64,000 nucleotides of DNA from Oscillospiraceae bacterium (GCA_015066175.1 SVOW01000005.1:115862-179861), one strand, 5' to 3'; shown: positions 1-9,273, counted from the stretch's first letter. Notes: generated from the sequence alone by a model not told the origin. A program made the numbers and translations.

Positions 1-72
1 AAAATCGTAAACTTTGACGTGCTCTGGGATTACTTAAAGAAGGGCTTCGAAGCTCTCATTGCTTTGTTTTAA
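1..72 (+). CDS. C-terminal end of an upstream CDS (…KIVNFDVLWDYLKKGFEALIALF*), truncated by the window edge
   Basis: Frame 1 open from base 1 to TAA at 70-72; followed by a small hairpin plus T-run at 121-139. Confidence 0.5.
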   Translation, partial: KIVNFDVLWDYLKKGFEALIALF

Positions 73-120
73 TTTCTGAAACTTTTCATAGCAACCCTGT
101 CCTGTTCAGGGCGGGGTATT

Positions 121-139
121 GTTGTGAAAACAACTTTTT
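121..139 (+). terminator. Short rho-independent-like terminator
   Basis: GTTGT-gaaa-ACAAC-TTTTT. Confidence 0.4.
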
Positions 140-214
140 CCTATTTTGGCAGATATTGCCATCCACATACAAATCAATACTTAATGGAGAAAATTTTAAG
201 AGGTGATTGAAAAC

Positions 215-1867
215 ATGAAAATGAAAAAGTCATTGTGCATTGCTATCTGTTTTGCAGTAGTTATCTCAGCTTGTGCTATAGGTTTCTCTGTATTTGCAGG
301 AGCAGACAATCTCGAAGTTGTTTCCGGTCCTACCAAGATGTATTATCTCGATAAAAAAGATGCAATCGATGTAACCGGCACAAAACTCAGTGTTAAAATT
401 GATGGTGTGAAACAGGAGCTTTTACTTGATAAGAATATTGAAAAAAGCGGTTCTCTTGCTGAAGCCAACACAACAACCACAACTGAGGCCACAACCATTC
501 CCGAAACAACAACTGCAAATGCAGAATCAACAACCGCACCTACAACAGCTGCACCTGAAATAGCAGATGTAAATAAGGTTAAGGTCTATTATGATGAACT
601 CAAAAACGGTCAGAACGAAATTATCTTCAAATATGAAGATAAAACAGCATCAACTTATGTTTACCTTGATGCAGACCCCGTTAAAAGTATTGTGGTTACA
701 AAAGTTCCCGATAAAGTAGATTATAACTATGGTTATGACACTCTCAGCGATTTCAATTTCGCAGGTCTTGAAATTGATGTAACTTACAAAAATTTCGGTG
801 ATGGCGAAAAAACTATGCATTACGCATACAATGATAACAATTCATTGAAATTTATGGGTTATCTTTTCTCAATCAAGGCTGCTAATGAAAGACCGATTGA
901 AGGCAGAAACTTTATTACAGTAACATATCTCGGCAAAGAATCATCATTTGGTATCAACCTTAATATGGTTCTTATAGGCGATGCTAACGGAGACGGCGCT
1001 GTTAACGCAGCAGACCTTGTAAGACTTGCAAGAATTGCAAACAAACAGGTTACAGACTACGATATTCTTGAATGTAATATCGATGATAAAGATGGAAAAG
1101 GCATCGTAAACAATCAGGACGTGCTTGCACTTCGTGATATGCTCACAAAGGCTGACACAACAGGCGAATATGAATGGATATTTGATGCAAAACTCCTTTC
1201 ATACAGAGTATCTCCTGATGGTTATTTCTACACAGACGATGACCCCTGGCAGAGAAACTTCGGCTTCAATGCTCTTTATGACTATGCAACTCCCTATACA
1301 TTCATGTATTACGATACATTCCGTGTATTCTTTGAATACGGTACTTATAAAGAAGGCGAGCTTGACGGCGTGCCTGCAGGTACTCCTAAGCAGTGGATGA
1401 TTCAGCCCTGGAAAGGTCAGTACGGTATGGTGCTTTACGGTTCAGAGCTTGGTGTTTACACTAAACCTGACACACGTGAAACTCCTCACTATGACTGTGC
1501 TAACAATGCTGACCGTCTGCCAATGTCAATGACAGTTTATAAAGACGAAAAAGAAGCATTCTCAATGCCTTATAAAGAACATTGGTGGATTACAGGCTTT
1601 AAACCCGGTGCGCTTACAAACTATACTGATATGACTAAGCCCCACAGCCAGCTTACAATTAAGTTTGCAATCGACTTCCCCACAAGTGACATGGCAAATC
1701 TCTTTGCTGCAGGTCTTGCAGAAAGAGGCTTCACAAAAGCAGGCTTTATTGATACAGTAAGCTTCAGAAAAGTTGACGTTTATACAATTAATGGTAACAG
1801 AGTCGAATTCCTTTGGAGAAACGTTGTAGGTACTCCCGGACAGACAAATGTGCCTAACGTAGACTAA
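215..1867 (+). CDS. Secreted protein with internal dockerin type I domain and a C-terminal DUF4474-like domain
   Basis: Signal peptide MKMKKSLCIAICFAVVISACAIGFSVFA; Thr-rich linker; duplicated Ca-binding motif GDANGDGAVNAADLVRLARI…IDDKDGKGIVNNQDVLALRDML; WKGQYGMVLYGSELGVY motif resembling DUF4474. RBS gaggtg upstream of ATG 215. Confidence 0.8.
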   Translation: MKMKKSLCIAICFAVVISACAIGFSVFAGADNLEVVSGPTKMYYLDKKDAIDVTGTKLSVKIDGVKQELLLDKNIEKSGSLAEANTTTTTEATTIPETTTANAESTTAPTTAAPEIADVNKVKVYYDELKNGQNEIIFKYEDKTASTYVYLDADPVKSIVVTKVPDKVDYNYGYDTLSDFNFAGLEIDVTYKNFGDGEKTMHYAYNDNNSLKFMGYLFSIKAANERPIEGRNFITVTYLGKESSFGINLNMVLIGDANGDGAVNAADLVRLARIANKQVTDYDILECNIDDKDGKGIVNNQDVLALRDMLTKADTTGEYEWIFDAKLLSYRVSPDGYFYTDDDPWQRNFGFNALYDYATPYTFMYYDTFRVFFEYGTYKEGELDGVPAGTPKQWMIQPWKGQYGMVLYGSELGVYTKPDTRETPHYDCANNADRLPMSMTVYKDEKEAFSMPYKEHWWITGFKPGALTNYTDMTKPHSQLTIKFAIDFPTSDMANLFAAGLAERGFTKAGFIDTVSFRKVDVYTINGNRVEFLWRNVVGTPGQTNVPNVD

Positions 1868-1882
1868 GGAGGTGCTTGAATT

Positions 1883-2710
1883 ATGAAAATTACTAAAAAA
1901 ATTCTTTCCGTACTTCTTGCACTTGCTCTTATGATTGCTCCTGCTACTGCAGGCATTTCAGCATACGCAGCTGCAAACGAAATGACATTTACTGTAAGCA
2001 GTGTCAAAAAAGCAAAAGCAGGCGATGTAGTTACAGTTAAAGTTACACTTGAAAATGCAAAACCTGTTTGCGTTATCAACCCCACAGTTGTATATGATTC
2101 AGAACAACTTGAGTTTTTGGAAGCAGGTAATGGTGATGTTTTCCAGTCAAATGCTTTCCATATCGGCGATTCATATGAAGGCAAAGTAAAAATCCTTTAT
2201 TACAATTCAAACCTTAAAGATACTTCAAAAAACGGCACAGTATGTACACTTAAGTTCAAAGTTCTCAACGGTGCTGAAGGTTATGCAGATATTTCTCTTG
2301 AATTCCCTGAAAACAGTGTTGTTAACTCAAAAGAAGAAGGCATTAAGGTTGTAAGCAACAAGGGCTCTGTTCAGACAGTATCTCCTGTTATTTACGCAGG
2401 CGAAGTTAAAGAGGAAAACGCAATTGACGGCAAATATTACCAGAGAGTTCCGCTCTTTGCAAGCTATAGAAATCAGAGCGTTCAGCTTATTCCTCATATC
2501 GCAGGTGACACAGTAAAGAGTGTTGAATGGTCAGTTGATACAAACAGACTTCTTATCAGCGAAGATGGTGTTGTAACACCTAACAGACCCTGGTATTGCA
2601 GAGCAAATATTACAGCAAAAATCACATCAAAATCAGGTGAAGTTTACGAGAAGACAGTGCTTGTTGAATTCTACAAGTTTACATTCACACAGCGTCTGCC
2701 TGTATTCTGA
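1883..2710 (+). CDS. Secreted cohesin-domain protein with a C-terminal Ig-like domain
   Basis: Signal peptide, then MTFTVSSVKKAKAGDVVTVKVTLENAKPVCVINPTVVYDSEQLEFLE… typical cohesin opening; RBS ggagg. Confidence 0.78.
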   Translation: MKITKKILSVLLALALMIAPATAGISAYAAANEMTFTVSSVKKAKAGDVVTVKVTLENAKPVCVINPTVVYDSEQLEFLEAGNGDVFQSNAFHIGDSYEGKVKILYYNSNLKDTSKNGTVCTLKFKVLNGAEGYADISLEFPENSVVNSKEEGIKVVSNKGSVQTVSPVIYAGEVKEENAIDGKYYQRVPLFASYRNQSVQLIPHIAGDTVKSVEWSVDTNRLLISEDGVVTPNRPWYCRANITAKITSKSGEVYEKTVLVEFYKFTFTQRLPVF

Positions 2711-2732
2711 TTTGATTGAAAGGTGAATTGAA

Positions 2733-3650
2733 ATGAAAAATAAATTTATCAGTGTTGCAGTGGCATTTGCTATTGTGGTTACAATGTTTGCAGCAATGTC
2801 TGTTTCAGTATCAGCAGCCGATATGTCTTACACAATTACAGGGAAAAACGAAACACCTGAAACGATTGAAATCGAAATTGGTGTAAAAGATAATAAAGGT
2901 TATACAGGTCTTGGCTTTGACCTTTCTTATGATGACACAGTTCTTACTCCCGTAAGTGTTAAGGTTGTAGGTGCTGCAGATGAAGCAAAAATGACATATA
3001 TCGATACTCCTAAAGGCGACAGCTACGGTGTTTCTGTTTATGGCAGCAACGAAGTAAAGAGTGACGGTTCAGTATGCGTTATTACATTCCAGAAAAAATC
3101 AACAGTTAAAGATGGTACAACTGCACAGTTCACAGTTACATCAAATGACGATGATTGTTTCTCAAAAGATGGCAGCGAAGTTAAGGTTTCATCAAGCAAT
3201 GCTACAGTGAGCCTTTTTTCTTCAGAACCAACAACGGCAAGACCCGATACTACAAATGCTCCTACAACAGCAAGACCTTCCTCAACTCAGAATCAGAGTT
3301 CTTCAGGTTCATCAAATAATGGTTCATCAAATAACGGCTCATCAAACAGCGGTTCATCAAATAACGGTTCATCAAACGGTGTTATTCCTACAACTCAGGC
3401 AAATGACGAAACAACAACTGTAGAAGAATCAACAACAGAAGAATCAACAACAAGAGTTCGTGTAACAAGACCTCAGGACGAAGATGAAACTGAATATGAA
3501 TCATATTCATACGAAGAGGACGCAGATGAAGAAGATGATGATACAAATAAAGAAGATGATTCAAAGAAAACACAGAGAATAATTGCTATTGCAGTTATCG
3601 CTGTATGTATCATCGCAGTAATCATCCTTCTTCTTACAAGAAAAAAATAA
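2733..3650 (+). CDS. Cohesin-domain protein with Ser/Thr/Gly/Asn-rich linker and C-terminal transmembrane anchor
   Basis: Signal peptide; cohesin-like MSYTITGKNETPETIEIEIGVKDNKGYTGLGFDLSYDDTVLTPVSV; low-complexity linker; C-terminal IIAIAVIAVCIIAVIILLLTRKK. Confidence 0.78.
   Translation: MKNKFISVAVAFAIVVTMFAAMSVSVSAADMSYTITGKNETPETIEIEIGVKDNKGYTGLGFDLSYDDTVLTPVSVKVVGAADEAKMTYIDTPKGDSYGVSVYGSNEVKSDGSVCVITFQKKSTVKDGTTAQFTVTSNDDDCFSKDGSEVKVSSSNATVSLFSSEPTTARPDTTNAPTTARPSSTQNQSSSGSSNNGSSNNGSSNSGSSNNGSSNGVIPTTQANDETTTVEESTTEESTTRVRVTRPQDEDETEYESYSYEEDADEEDDDTNKEDDSKKTQRIIAIAVIAVCIIAVIILLLTRKK
3306..3378 (+). repeat. 15-bp tandem repeat (GGTTCATCAAATAAC-like, ~5 copies) encoding GSSNN/GSSNS linker
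   Basis: Direct reading of ggttcatcaaataatggttcatcaaataacggctcatcaaacagcggttcatcaaataacggttcatcaaacgg. Confidence 0.85.
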
Positions 3651-3666
3651 TTAAACACTAACTGAA

Positions 3667-3708
3667 AACCTCGCAATGCAAATATGCACTGCGAGGTTCC
3701 TTTTTATA
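3667..3708 (+). terminator. Rho-independent terminator
   Basis: AACCTCGCAATGCA-aata-TGCACTGCGAGGTT followed by CCTTTTTAT. Confidence 0.85.
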
Positions 3709-3718
3709 AATTATTTTA

Positions 3719-4810
3719 TTATTCTTCGCCGTAAGCGTTTTCGTAAATTTTAACTTCCTGATGAATGTTAGATGAACGATAAATACCATCCATAATTTTA
3801 GAAGTAAGCACAGCCTTGTCAATGTATGACTGGTTGGGTACTCTTGTTTTGCATGATTCAACGAATGAATCAATTTCGTTTCTGTAATGGTCTCTCATTC
3901 TGAATTTAGGTTTTTCTTCAACGAGAGCACCGTCTCTTACTGTGAAGAAAGTGTAATATCCGCAGTAGTTTAGTCTGATGCCGCCTTTATCACCCATGAA
4001 GTCAATGTAGGTTTCGTTAATGCCGATATTCTGTGCCCATGCACCGTTGAAAGTGATTGTAGGACCATTTTCTGTTCTGATAATGCCTGTAACAGAGTCG
4101 TCAACATCGTATGTGCCGTTTTCAACGTCAGATGTTTCTTCAGCCCACATGCCTTCGTAAACGTAATTTTTCATATCTTTACCAAGTTTGCAGAAAGCTT
4201 CACCGCTTGCAGTAACAGGTCTGGGGTCGCCGCAACAGTAAAGAATAAGGTCCAGATAATGTACACCCCAGTCGATAAGTGCACCGCCGCCTGAAGAAGC
4301 GTTTGTTGTGAAATCACCGCCCAGTCCTGGGATTGAACGATGTGCTCTGAAAGATGCATAAACGTGGAAAACTTCACCAAGTTCACCGTTGTCAATCATC
4401 TTCTTAACGCGGTTAACTGAATCGTTGTAACGGTTAACTGTACCGATTGAAAGCATTTTGCCTGTTTCTTTTGCAACTTCCTGCATCGCCAATGCTTCTT
4501 TAAGTGTTCTTGCTGCAGGTTTTTCGCAAAGCACATCTTTGCCTGCTTTCATAAAATCAATTGAAATCATTGCGTGATGGTCGTTATGTGTGCATACGGA
4601 AACTGCATCGATATCATCGTTGTTTACAATTTCTTTGTAATCGTAAACTGCTTTACCGCAACCGTATTTTTCAACTGCTGCATCAGCTCTTTCAGGAATG
4701 ATATCGCAGAAATACTTGATTTCCACATTTTCGTTTGCCATATAGCTGGGGATGTGTGCGCAGTTTGCAATGTTACCGCAACCGATAACTGCTACTCTTA
4801 ATTTTGACAT
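3719..4810 (-). CDS. Gfo/Idh/MocA family oxidoreductase
   Basis: N-terminal Rossmann motif MSKLRVAVIGCGNIANCAHIPSY; CEKPAARTLKEA motif; divergent from 4938. Confidence 0.92.
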   Translation of the reverse strand: MSKLRVAVIGCGNIANCAHIPSYMANENVEIKYFCDIIPERADAAVEKYGCGKAVYDYKEIVNNDDIDAVSVCTHNDHHAMISIDFMKAGKDVLCEKPAARTLKEALAMQEVAKETGKMLSIGTVNRYNDSVNRVKKMIDNGELGEVFHVYASFRAHRSIPGLGGDFTTNASSGGGALIDWGVHYLDLILYCCGDPRPVTASGEAFCKLGKDMKNYVYEGMWAEETSDVENGTYDVDDSVTGIIRTENGPTITFNGAWAQNIGINETYIDFMGDKGGIRLNYCGYYTFFTVRDGALVEEKPKFRMRDHYRNEIDSFVESCKTRVPNQSYIDKAVLTSKIMDGIYRSSNIHQEVKIYENAYGEE

Positions 4811-4837
4811 ACTTATTACCTCCGTCATTAAGAATTA

Positions 4838-4866
4838 TTGACAAAAATAATGATATCAGTTATAAT
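4838..4866 (+). promoter_or_regulatory. Consensus sigma-A promoter for the 4938 gene
   Basis: TTGACA – 17 nt – TATAAT. Confidence 0.8.
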
Positions 4867-4875
4867 CAGTTTTGT

Positions 4876-4903
4876 AAACAGTTTAATTTGATTTAATCTG
4901 TTT
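4876..4903. promoter_or_regulatory. Dyad-symmetric operator candidate
   Basis: AAACAGTTTAAT-TTGA-TTTAATCTGTTT, 10/12 arm identity, just downstream of the -10 at 4861-4866. Confidence 0.5.
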
Positions 4904-4937
4904 TTTATTGAAATCATTCAAAAAGAGGTAGATTATT

Positions 4938-5810
4938 ATGTACAATTTTCCTATTGGTGTAATTGTTGACAGCTTCAGACTTCCCATGCCGGAAGCTGTA
5001 AAAAAAGCAAAAGAAGTAGGTGCACAGGGTATTCAGGTTTATGCGTCACATGGCGATATGGCTCCTGAAAATATGACTCCTGCAAAAATTGCTGAATTCA
5101 AAAAGTTAGTAAGTGATAATGGCCTTGTTATTTCTGCTCTTTGCGGTGACCTTGGCGGTGGCGGATTTGTCCACCCCGATAAAAATGCCGAAAAGGTTGA
5201 AAAATCAAAGAGAATTCTTGACCTTGCAAAAGAATTAGGCACAGATATCGTAACAACTCATATCGGTGTTGTACCTATTGACCCTGAAAACGAAAGATAT
5301 AAAATTATGCAGGCTGCTTGCTTTGAACTCAGCTCATATGCTGACACAATTCAGTCACATTTCGCAGTTGAAACAGGTCCTGAAAAATCAATTATTCTTA
5401 AAAAATTTCTTGATTCACTCGGCTCAAGAGGTGTAGGCGTTAACCTTGACCCTGCAAACCTTATTATGGTTTCAGGCGATGCTCCTGTTGAAGCAGTTTA
5501 TAATCTTAAGGATTATATTGTACATACACATGCAAAGGACGGTTATATGCGTTTCTATGAAAATCCCGAAATCGTTTACGGTATGCCCGGAGCACGTGAA
5601 ATGGCAGAAGGTGAGCACGCAATAGAAGGCGATTCATACGAAGAAGTACCGCTCGGAGCAGGTTCAGTTCCGTTCCCGTACTATCTTAAAGCACTTGAAG
5701 ATATTGGTTATAAAGGTTTCCTTACAATCGAAAGAGAAGTAGGCGCTGACCCCGCAAAGGATATCGGTCTTGCTGTTAAATATCTTCAGAGTATTATTAA
5801 CGAGGGTTAA
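4938..5810 (+). CDS. Sugar phosphate isomerase/epimerase (AP-endonuclease-2-like TIM barrel)
   Basis: Sequence pattern GVIVDSFRLPMPEAVKKAKEVGAQGIQVYASHG … HTHAKDG … LTIEREVG. Confidence 0.88.
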   Translation: MYNFPIGVIVDSFRLPMPEAVKKAKEVGAQGIQVYASHGDMAPENMTPAKIAEFKKLVSDNGLVISALCGDLGGGGFVHPDKNAEKVEKSKRILDLAKELGTDIVTTHIGVVPIDPENERYKIMQAACFELSSYADTIQSHFAVETGPEKSIILKKFLDSLGSRGVGVNLDPANLIMVSGDAPVEAVYNLKDYIVHTHAKDGYMRFYENPEIVYGMPGAREMAEGEHAIEGDSYEEVPLGAGSVPFPYYLKALEDIGYKGFLTIEREVGADPAKDIGLAVKYLQSIINEG

Positions 5811-5813
5811 TTT

Positions 5814-6680
5814 ATGAAATTTTCAGTATCATCATACAGTTTTCAGAAACTTCTGAATTCAGGAGAGTATACCCATTTTTCACTTATAGAGAAAGTTAAA
5901 GAAATGGGCTTTGATGCTATCGAATACACTGACCTGATAGTCCCCGAAAACAAAACAGAGCTTGAATTTGCAAAAGACCTTAAAGCAGAAGCTGAAAGAG
6001 TCGGAATCGAAATTTCAAGCTATACTGTTGGCGCTGATATGTTAAACGGTTGTGACGGTGACCTTGAAAAAGAAATTGAACGCATCAAATGCAAGGTCGA
6101 TGTGGCGGAAGCACTGGGCGTTAAGTTTATGCGTCACGATGCAGGTTGGGGATACAAAGATGAAAGAAAGTCTTATATGGGTTTTGAAGAGGCTCTTCCT
6201 GTGTTTGTAAAAGGTTGCAAAGCTGTTACTGAGTATGCAAAAACAAAAGGCATTGTAACAATGATTGAAAATCACGGCTTTTTCTGTCAGGATTCTGATC
6301 GTGTTGAAAAAGTTGTATGCGGTGTTGCAGACCCTAATTTCGGTGTGCTTTTCGATTGCGGTAACTTCCTTTGTGCAGATGAAAACCCTGTTATTGCAGC
6401 AGGCAAACTTGCAAACTATGTAAAATATGTTCACGCCAAAGATTTTTTTATCCGTAGCGGAATGGGTTATGATCCGGGTTGCGGTTTCTTCCGCACAAGA
6501 AGCGGTAATTACCTGAGAGGCACGATTGTAGGGCAGGGTGATGCACCTGTTAAACAGTGCATTGAAGTAATTAAGAATGCAGGCTACGACGGCTATTTCA
6601 GCGTTGAGTTTGAAGGCATTGAAGAAAATATTCAGGCTATTGAACAAGGCCTTAAAAATCTTAAACTTTTTGCAGAATAA
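5814..6680 (+). CDS. Sugar phosphate isomerase/epimerase (TIM barrel)
   Basis: EKVKEMGFDAIEYTDL … HAKDFF … GYDGYFSVEFEG. Confidence 0.88.
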   Translation: MKFSVSSYSFQKLLNSGEYTHFSLIEKVKEMGFDAIEYTDLIVPENKTELEFAKDLKAEAERVGIEISSYTVGADMLNGCDGDLEKEIERIKCKVDVAEALGVKFMRHDAGWGYKDERKSYMGFEEALPVFVKGCKAVTEYAKTKGIVTMIENHGFFCQDSDRVEKVVCGVADPNFGVLFDCGNFLCADENPVIAAGKLANYVKYVHAKDFFIRSGMGYDPGCGFFRTRSGNYLRGTIVGQGDAPVKQCIEVIKNAGYDGYFSVEFEGIEENIQAIEQGLKNLKLFAE

Positions 6681-6694
6681 GAAAAATTATTTTA

Positions 6695-6730
6695 AATGCT
6701 CCTGAAAAGCGATTCGGGAGCATTTTTTTA
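6695..6730 (+). terminator. Rho-independent terminator
   Basis: AATGCTCC…GGGAGCATT followed by a T-run. Confidence 0.8.
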
Positions 6731-6745
6731 TTTGCTTCTTTCCCC

Positions 6746-6775
6746 TTGACTTTACGTGATTTGTGATGTTATAAT
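6746..6775 (+). promoter_or_regulatory. Sigma-A-type promoter for the 6824 gene
   Basis: TTGACT – 18 nt – TATAAT. Confidence 0.7.
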
Positions 6776-6823
6776 TACTGTGTGTGAATAATTTGTTAAT
6801 TTTTAGAAAGGGAGAGAATTATA

Positions 6824-9241
6824 ATGAGCAAGAAGATAATTTCTATTGTACTCGCAATGATTATGCTTGTTGGCTGCTTTGCTTTACCCACTCAGGCAAG
6901 AGATGCAGGTATAGGCACCGGTGCCGAAAGCTTTAATCCCGTAAAATTCTACGTAGATAAAGAAACTCTTATCGGTGCAAATATCAACACAAAGGTTAAT
7001 GTTGAGATAGTTGATAAAAATTATCAGATAAGGCTGAATTCAGTTGAAGCATACATTCCTTATTATACTGAAGGCGGCATATCTTACCTTGATGTGGCAT
7101 ACACCAAAGGAATGATAGTTTCAGGTGCGGAAGCACTTACAGTTACAGGCACTTTAACAGCAAATGTAAACTCTGTTGTGCGTTATACTTTCAATTACGA
7201 TATTCTTGATAAAAAGAATAATACAGTGTGGAAAAACCTTACAGGATACACATACGCATTTGTAAGCAGCAACGAATCAAAAACAGGTGCAGTAGGCTCT
7301 TACCATGCTTATCCGGGAAATCTGAGCGATGGTTGTTATTTTGAAGTGCTTGAAACACTCAACACAACTTACGTCCAGCAGGCAGAACTTCAGTTGCTTT
7401 ATAAAGTAAGAACGCAGTCAGCATGGAATTATCGCGATCCCAGAACACGTGGTGTTGGCGTAATTTCAGGCAATCAACCTTCAACGCTTACTATGATGCC
7501 GGATAATAATGGTACAAATATAGAAGGAACAATGAACTGGCCCAAGTGCGGTGCAGTTTATCGTTCAGACAGTGCTGATTGGTTAAGAATGACAGAGCCT
7601 GAATCAGGTTACTATAATTTCACAGTCAGCTTCAATACATGGAATGACGAATGGGAAGACCAGTCAAATATCACTGAAACAACTGAAATGTATTATATCA
7701 GAAGTTCTGATAAAGTTGATGCATATAACACTGCAAACAAATATATCAAATCAAACACGGCTTTTGCAGATGGTTATTATGTGCAGAAGGGCAGATATAC
7801 TGAAGACAGCTGGAATGCTTTCGTGAATGCTCTTGATGTAGCTTATCAGGTTGCTTTGTCTGTTCCCAATGCAAACTATGGTTACAAACTTGCTTGCGTA
7901 AATGCACAGTCAGCAAATGAAGCGCTTGATGCAGCTTTTGCGAACCTTAAAGAAGCAGAACATGATTTCTATGCACACAAAGACCCTGCTGTTACCCCTG
8001 CAACATGCACAGAAGAAGGTTCAGAACTTTTAACATGTATCTGCGGCGAAACAAAAATAAATATTCTACCTGCAACAGGTCATACACGTGGTGCGTGGAA
8101 TGTGGTTAAACAGGCAACATGCAATGAAGAAGGTAAAGAGGAAATCCGTTGTACTGTTTGTAATGAAATAGTTGAAGAAAAGGTAACTCCGAAAATTGCA
8201 CATATTTTTGAAACAACAGTAACAGAGCCTGATTGCACGAACCAGGGCTATACAACTTATGTATGCACAGTATGCGGCTACACATATACAAGCGATTATG
8301 TTGCACCAAACGGTCACGATTATAATTATGTAAAAATAGATCCCACCTGCACAGAACAGGGCTATACATTGTGCGCTTGTAAGAATTGTGATTACAGAAC
8401 TACAAATAACTATACATCTGCAACGGGACATACTTATGATGCAGTTGTAACAGAACCTGCTTGTACTGAGCAGGGCTACACAACATACACATGTACAGTT
8501 TGTAGTGACAGTTATGTTGCGGATTACACCACTCCTGCAGGTCACACATCTGCAGAAGCAGTTGAAGAAAACAGAATTGAAGCAGATTGCGAAAATGCAG
8601 GCTCATACGATATGGTAGTTTACTGCTCAGTATGTAATGAAGAATTATCACGTGAAACATTTGCGATTGATGCTCTCGGTCATAGTGAAGGTGATGCTGT
8701 TGAAGAAAACAGAGTTGAGCCTACAATGACTGAAAAAGGTTCATATGATAAAGTGGTTTATTGCACAGTATGTAACGAAGAGTTAAGCCGTGAAACAATT
8801 GTTATTCCTATGACAGGTGGTTATTTCAGAGAAGCGGAAGGCTCAACCACTGTCATTAATAAAGACCTCGGCTTTATTTACGGGCTTGATATCGGTCTTG
8901 CAGATATTGAAGAATATGTTGAATATGCAACGAATGTTTCTTATGAACTTTCAAGCGGCGTCGGCACAGGCTCTGCTGTTACAACATACCTTAACGGCGA
9001 AGAATGGGAAACATATATCATTATAATTTTTGGCGACCTTAACAGTGACGGCGTTATTGATATTTACGATGCATCAATCCTTGCAGCAATCGTAAACGGT
9101 GATATGGAAGTTGAAGAAGATTCAGCAATTGCTTTTGCATCAGACCTTAATGGTGACACTGCAATTGATATTTACGACCTTGCAATTCTTAACGCTGTTG
9201 TAAACGGCGAAACAGAAATAAGTCAGGTTCCGATAATGTAA
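6824..9241 (+). CDS. Large secreted dockerin protein with FIVAR-like segment and tandem CxxC repeats
   Basis: Signal peptide; YTEDSWNAFVNALDVAYQVAL… FIVAR-like; repeated EPxCTxQGYTTYxCTVC…GH modules; C-terminal GDLNSDGVIDIYDASILAAIV…SDLNGDTAIDIYDLAILNAVV dockerin. Confidence 0.8.
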   Translation: MSKKIISIVLAMIMLVGCFALPTQARDAGIGTGAESFNPVKFYVDKETLIGANINTKVNVEIVDKNYQIRLNSVEAYIPYYTEGGISYLDVAYTKGMIVSGAEALTVTGTLTANVNSVVRYTFNYDILDKKNNTVWKNLTGYTYAFVSSNESKTGAVGSYHAYPGNLSDGCYFEVLETLNTTYVQQAELQLLYKVRTQSAWNYRDPRTRGVGVISGNQPSTLTMMPDNNGTNIEGTMNWPKCGAVYRSDSADWLRMTEPESGYYNFTVSFNTWNDEWEDQSNITETTEMYYIRSSDKVDAYNTANKYIKSNTAFADGYYVQKGRYTEDSWNAFVNALDVAYQVALSVPNANYGYKLACVNAQSANEALDAAFANLKEAEHDFYAHKDPAVTPATCTEEGSELLTCICGETKINILPATGHTRGAWNVVKQATCNEEGKEEIRCTVCNEIVEEKVTPKIAHIFETTVTEPDCTNQGYTTYVCTVCGYTYTSDYVAPNGHDYNYVKIDPTCTEQGYTLCACKNCDYRTTNNYTSATGHTYDAVVTEPACTEQGYTTYTCTVCSDSYVADYTTPAGHTSAEAVEENRIEADCENAGSYDMVVYCSVCNEELSRETFAIDALGHSEGDAVEENRVEPTMTEKGSYDKVVYCTVCNEELSRETIVIPMTGGYFREAEGSTTVINKDLGFIYGLDIGLADIEEYVEYATNVSYELSSGVGTGSAVTTYLNGEEWETYIIIIFGDLNSDGVIDIYDASILAAIVNGDMEVEEDSAIAFASDLNGDTAIDIYDLAILNAVVNGETEISQVPIM
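8202..8815 (+). repeat. Tandem CxxC/GH protein repeats (first three ~38 aa, 114 bp each)
   Basis: HIFETTVTEPDCTNQGYTTYVCTVCGYTYTSDYVAPNG / HDYNYVKIDPTCTEQGYTLCACKNCDYRTTNNYTSATG / HTYDAVVTEPACTEQGYTTYTCTVCSDSYVADYTTPAG, then two longer variants. Confidence 0.8.
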
Positions 9242-9273
9242 ATTATGTAAGAACGAAACTCTTTAAATTGATT

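Noticed and set aside
3306-3378. 15-bp tandem repeats considered as a CRISPR or phase-variable non-coding repeat
   Set aside because: In-frame low-complexity linker; unit is a multiple of 3, so no frame switching
6042-6647. 201-aa minus-strand ORF
   Set aside because: Fully antisense to the TIM-barrel isomerase gene; no RBS or recognisable domain
3719-6680. C-glycoside deglycosidase (DfgAB/DgpABC-like) operon
   Set aside because: No small beta-subunit (DUF6379-type) gene is present, so I do not assign this function
8066-8545. Cys-rich minus-strand ORFs (8066..8545, 8106..8369, 8400..8660)
   Set aside because: Mirror images of the CxxC repeats in the dockerin protein on the plus strand; not independent genes
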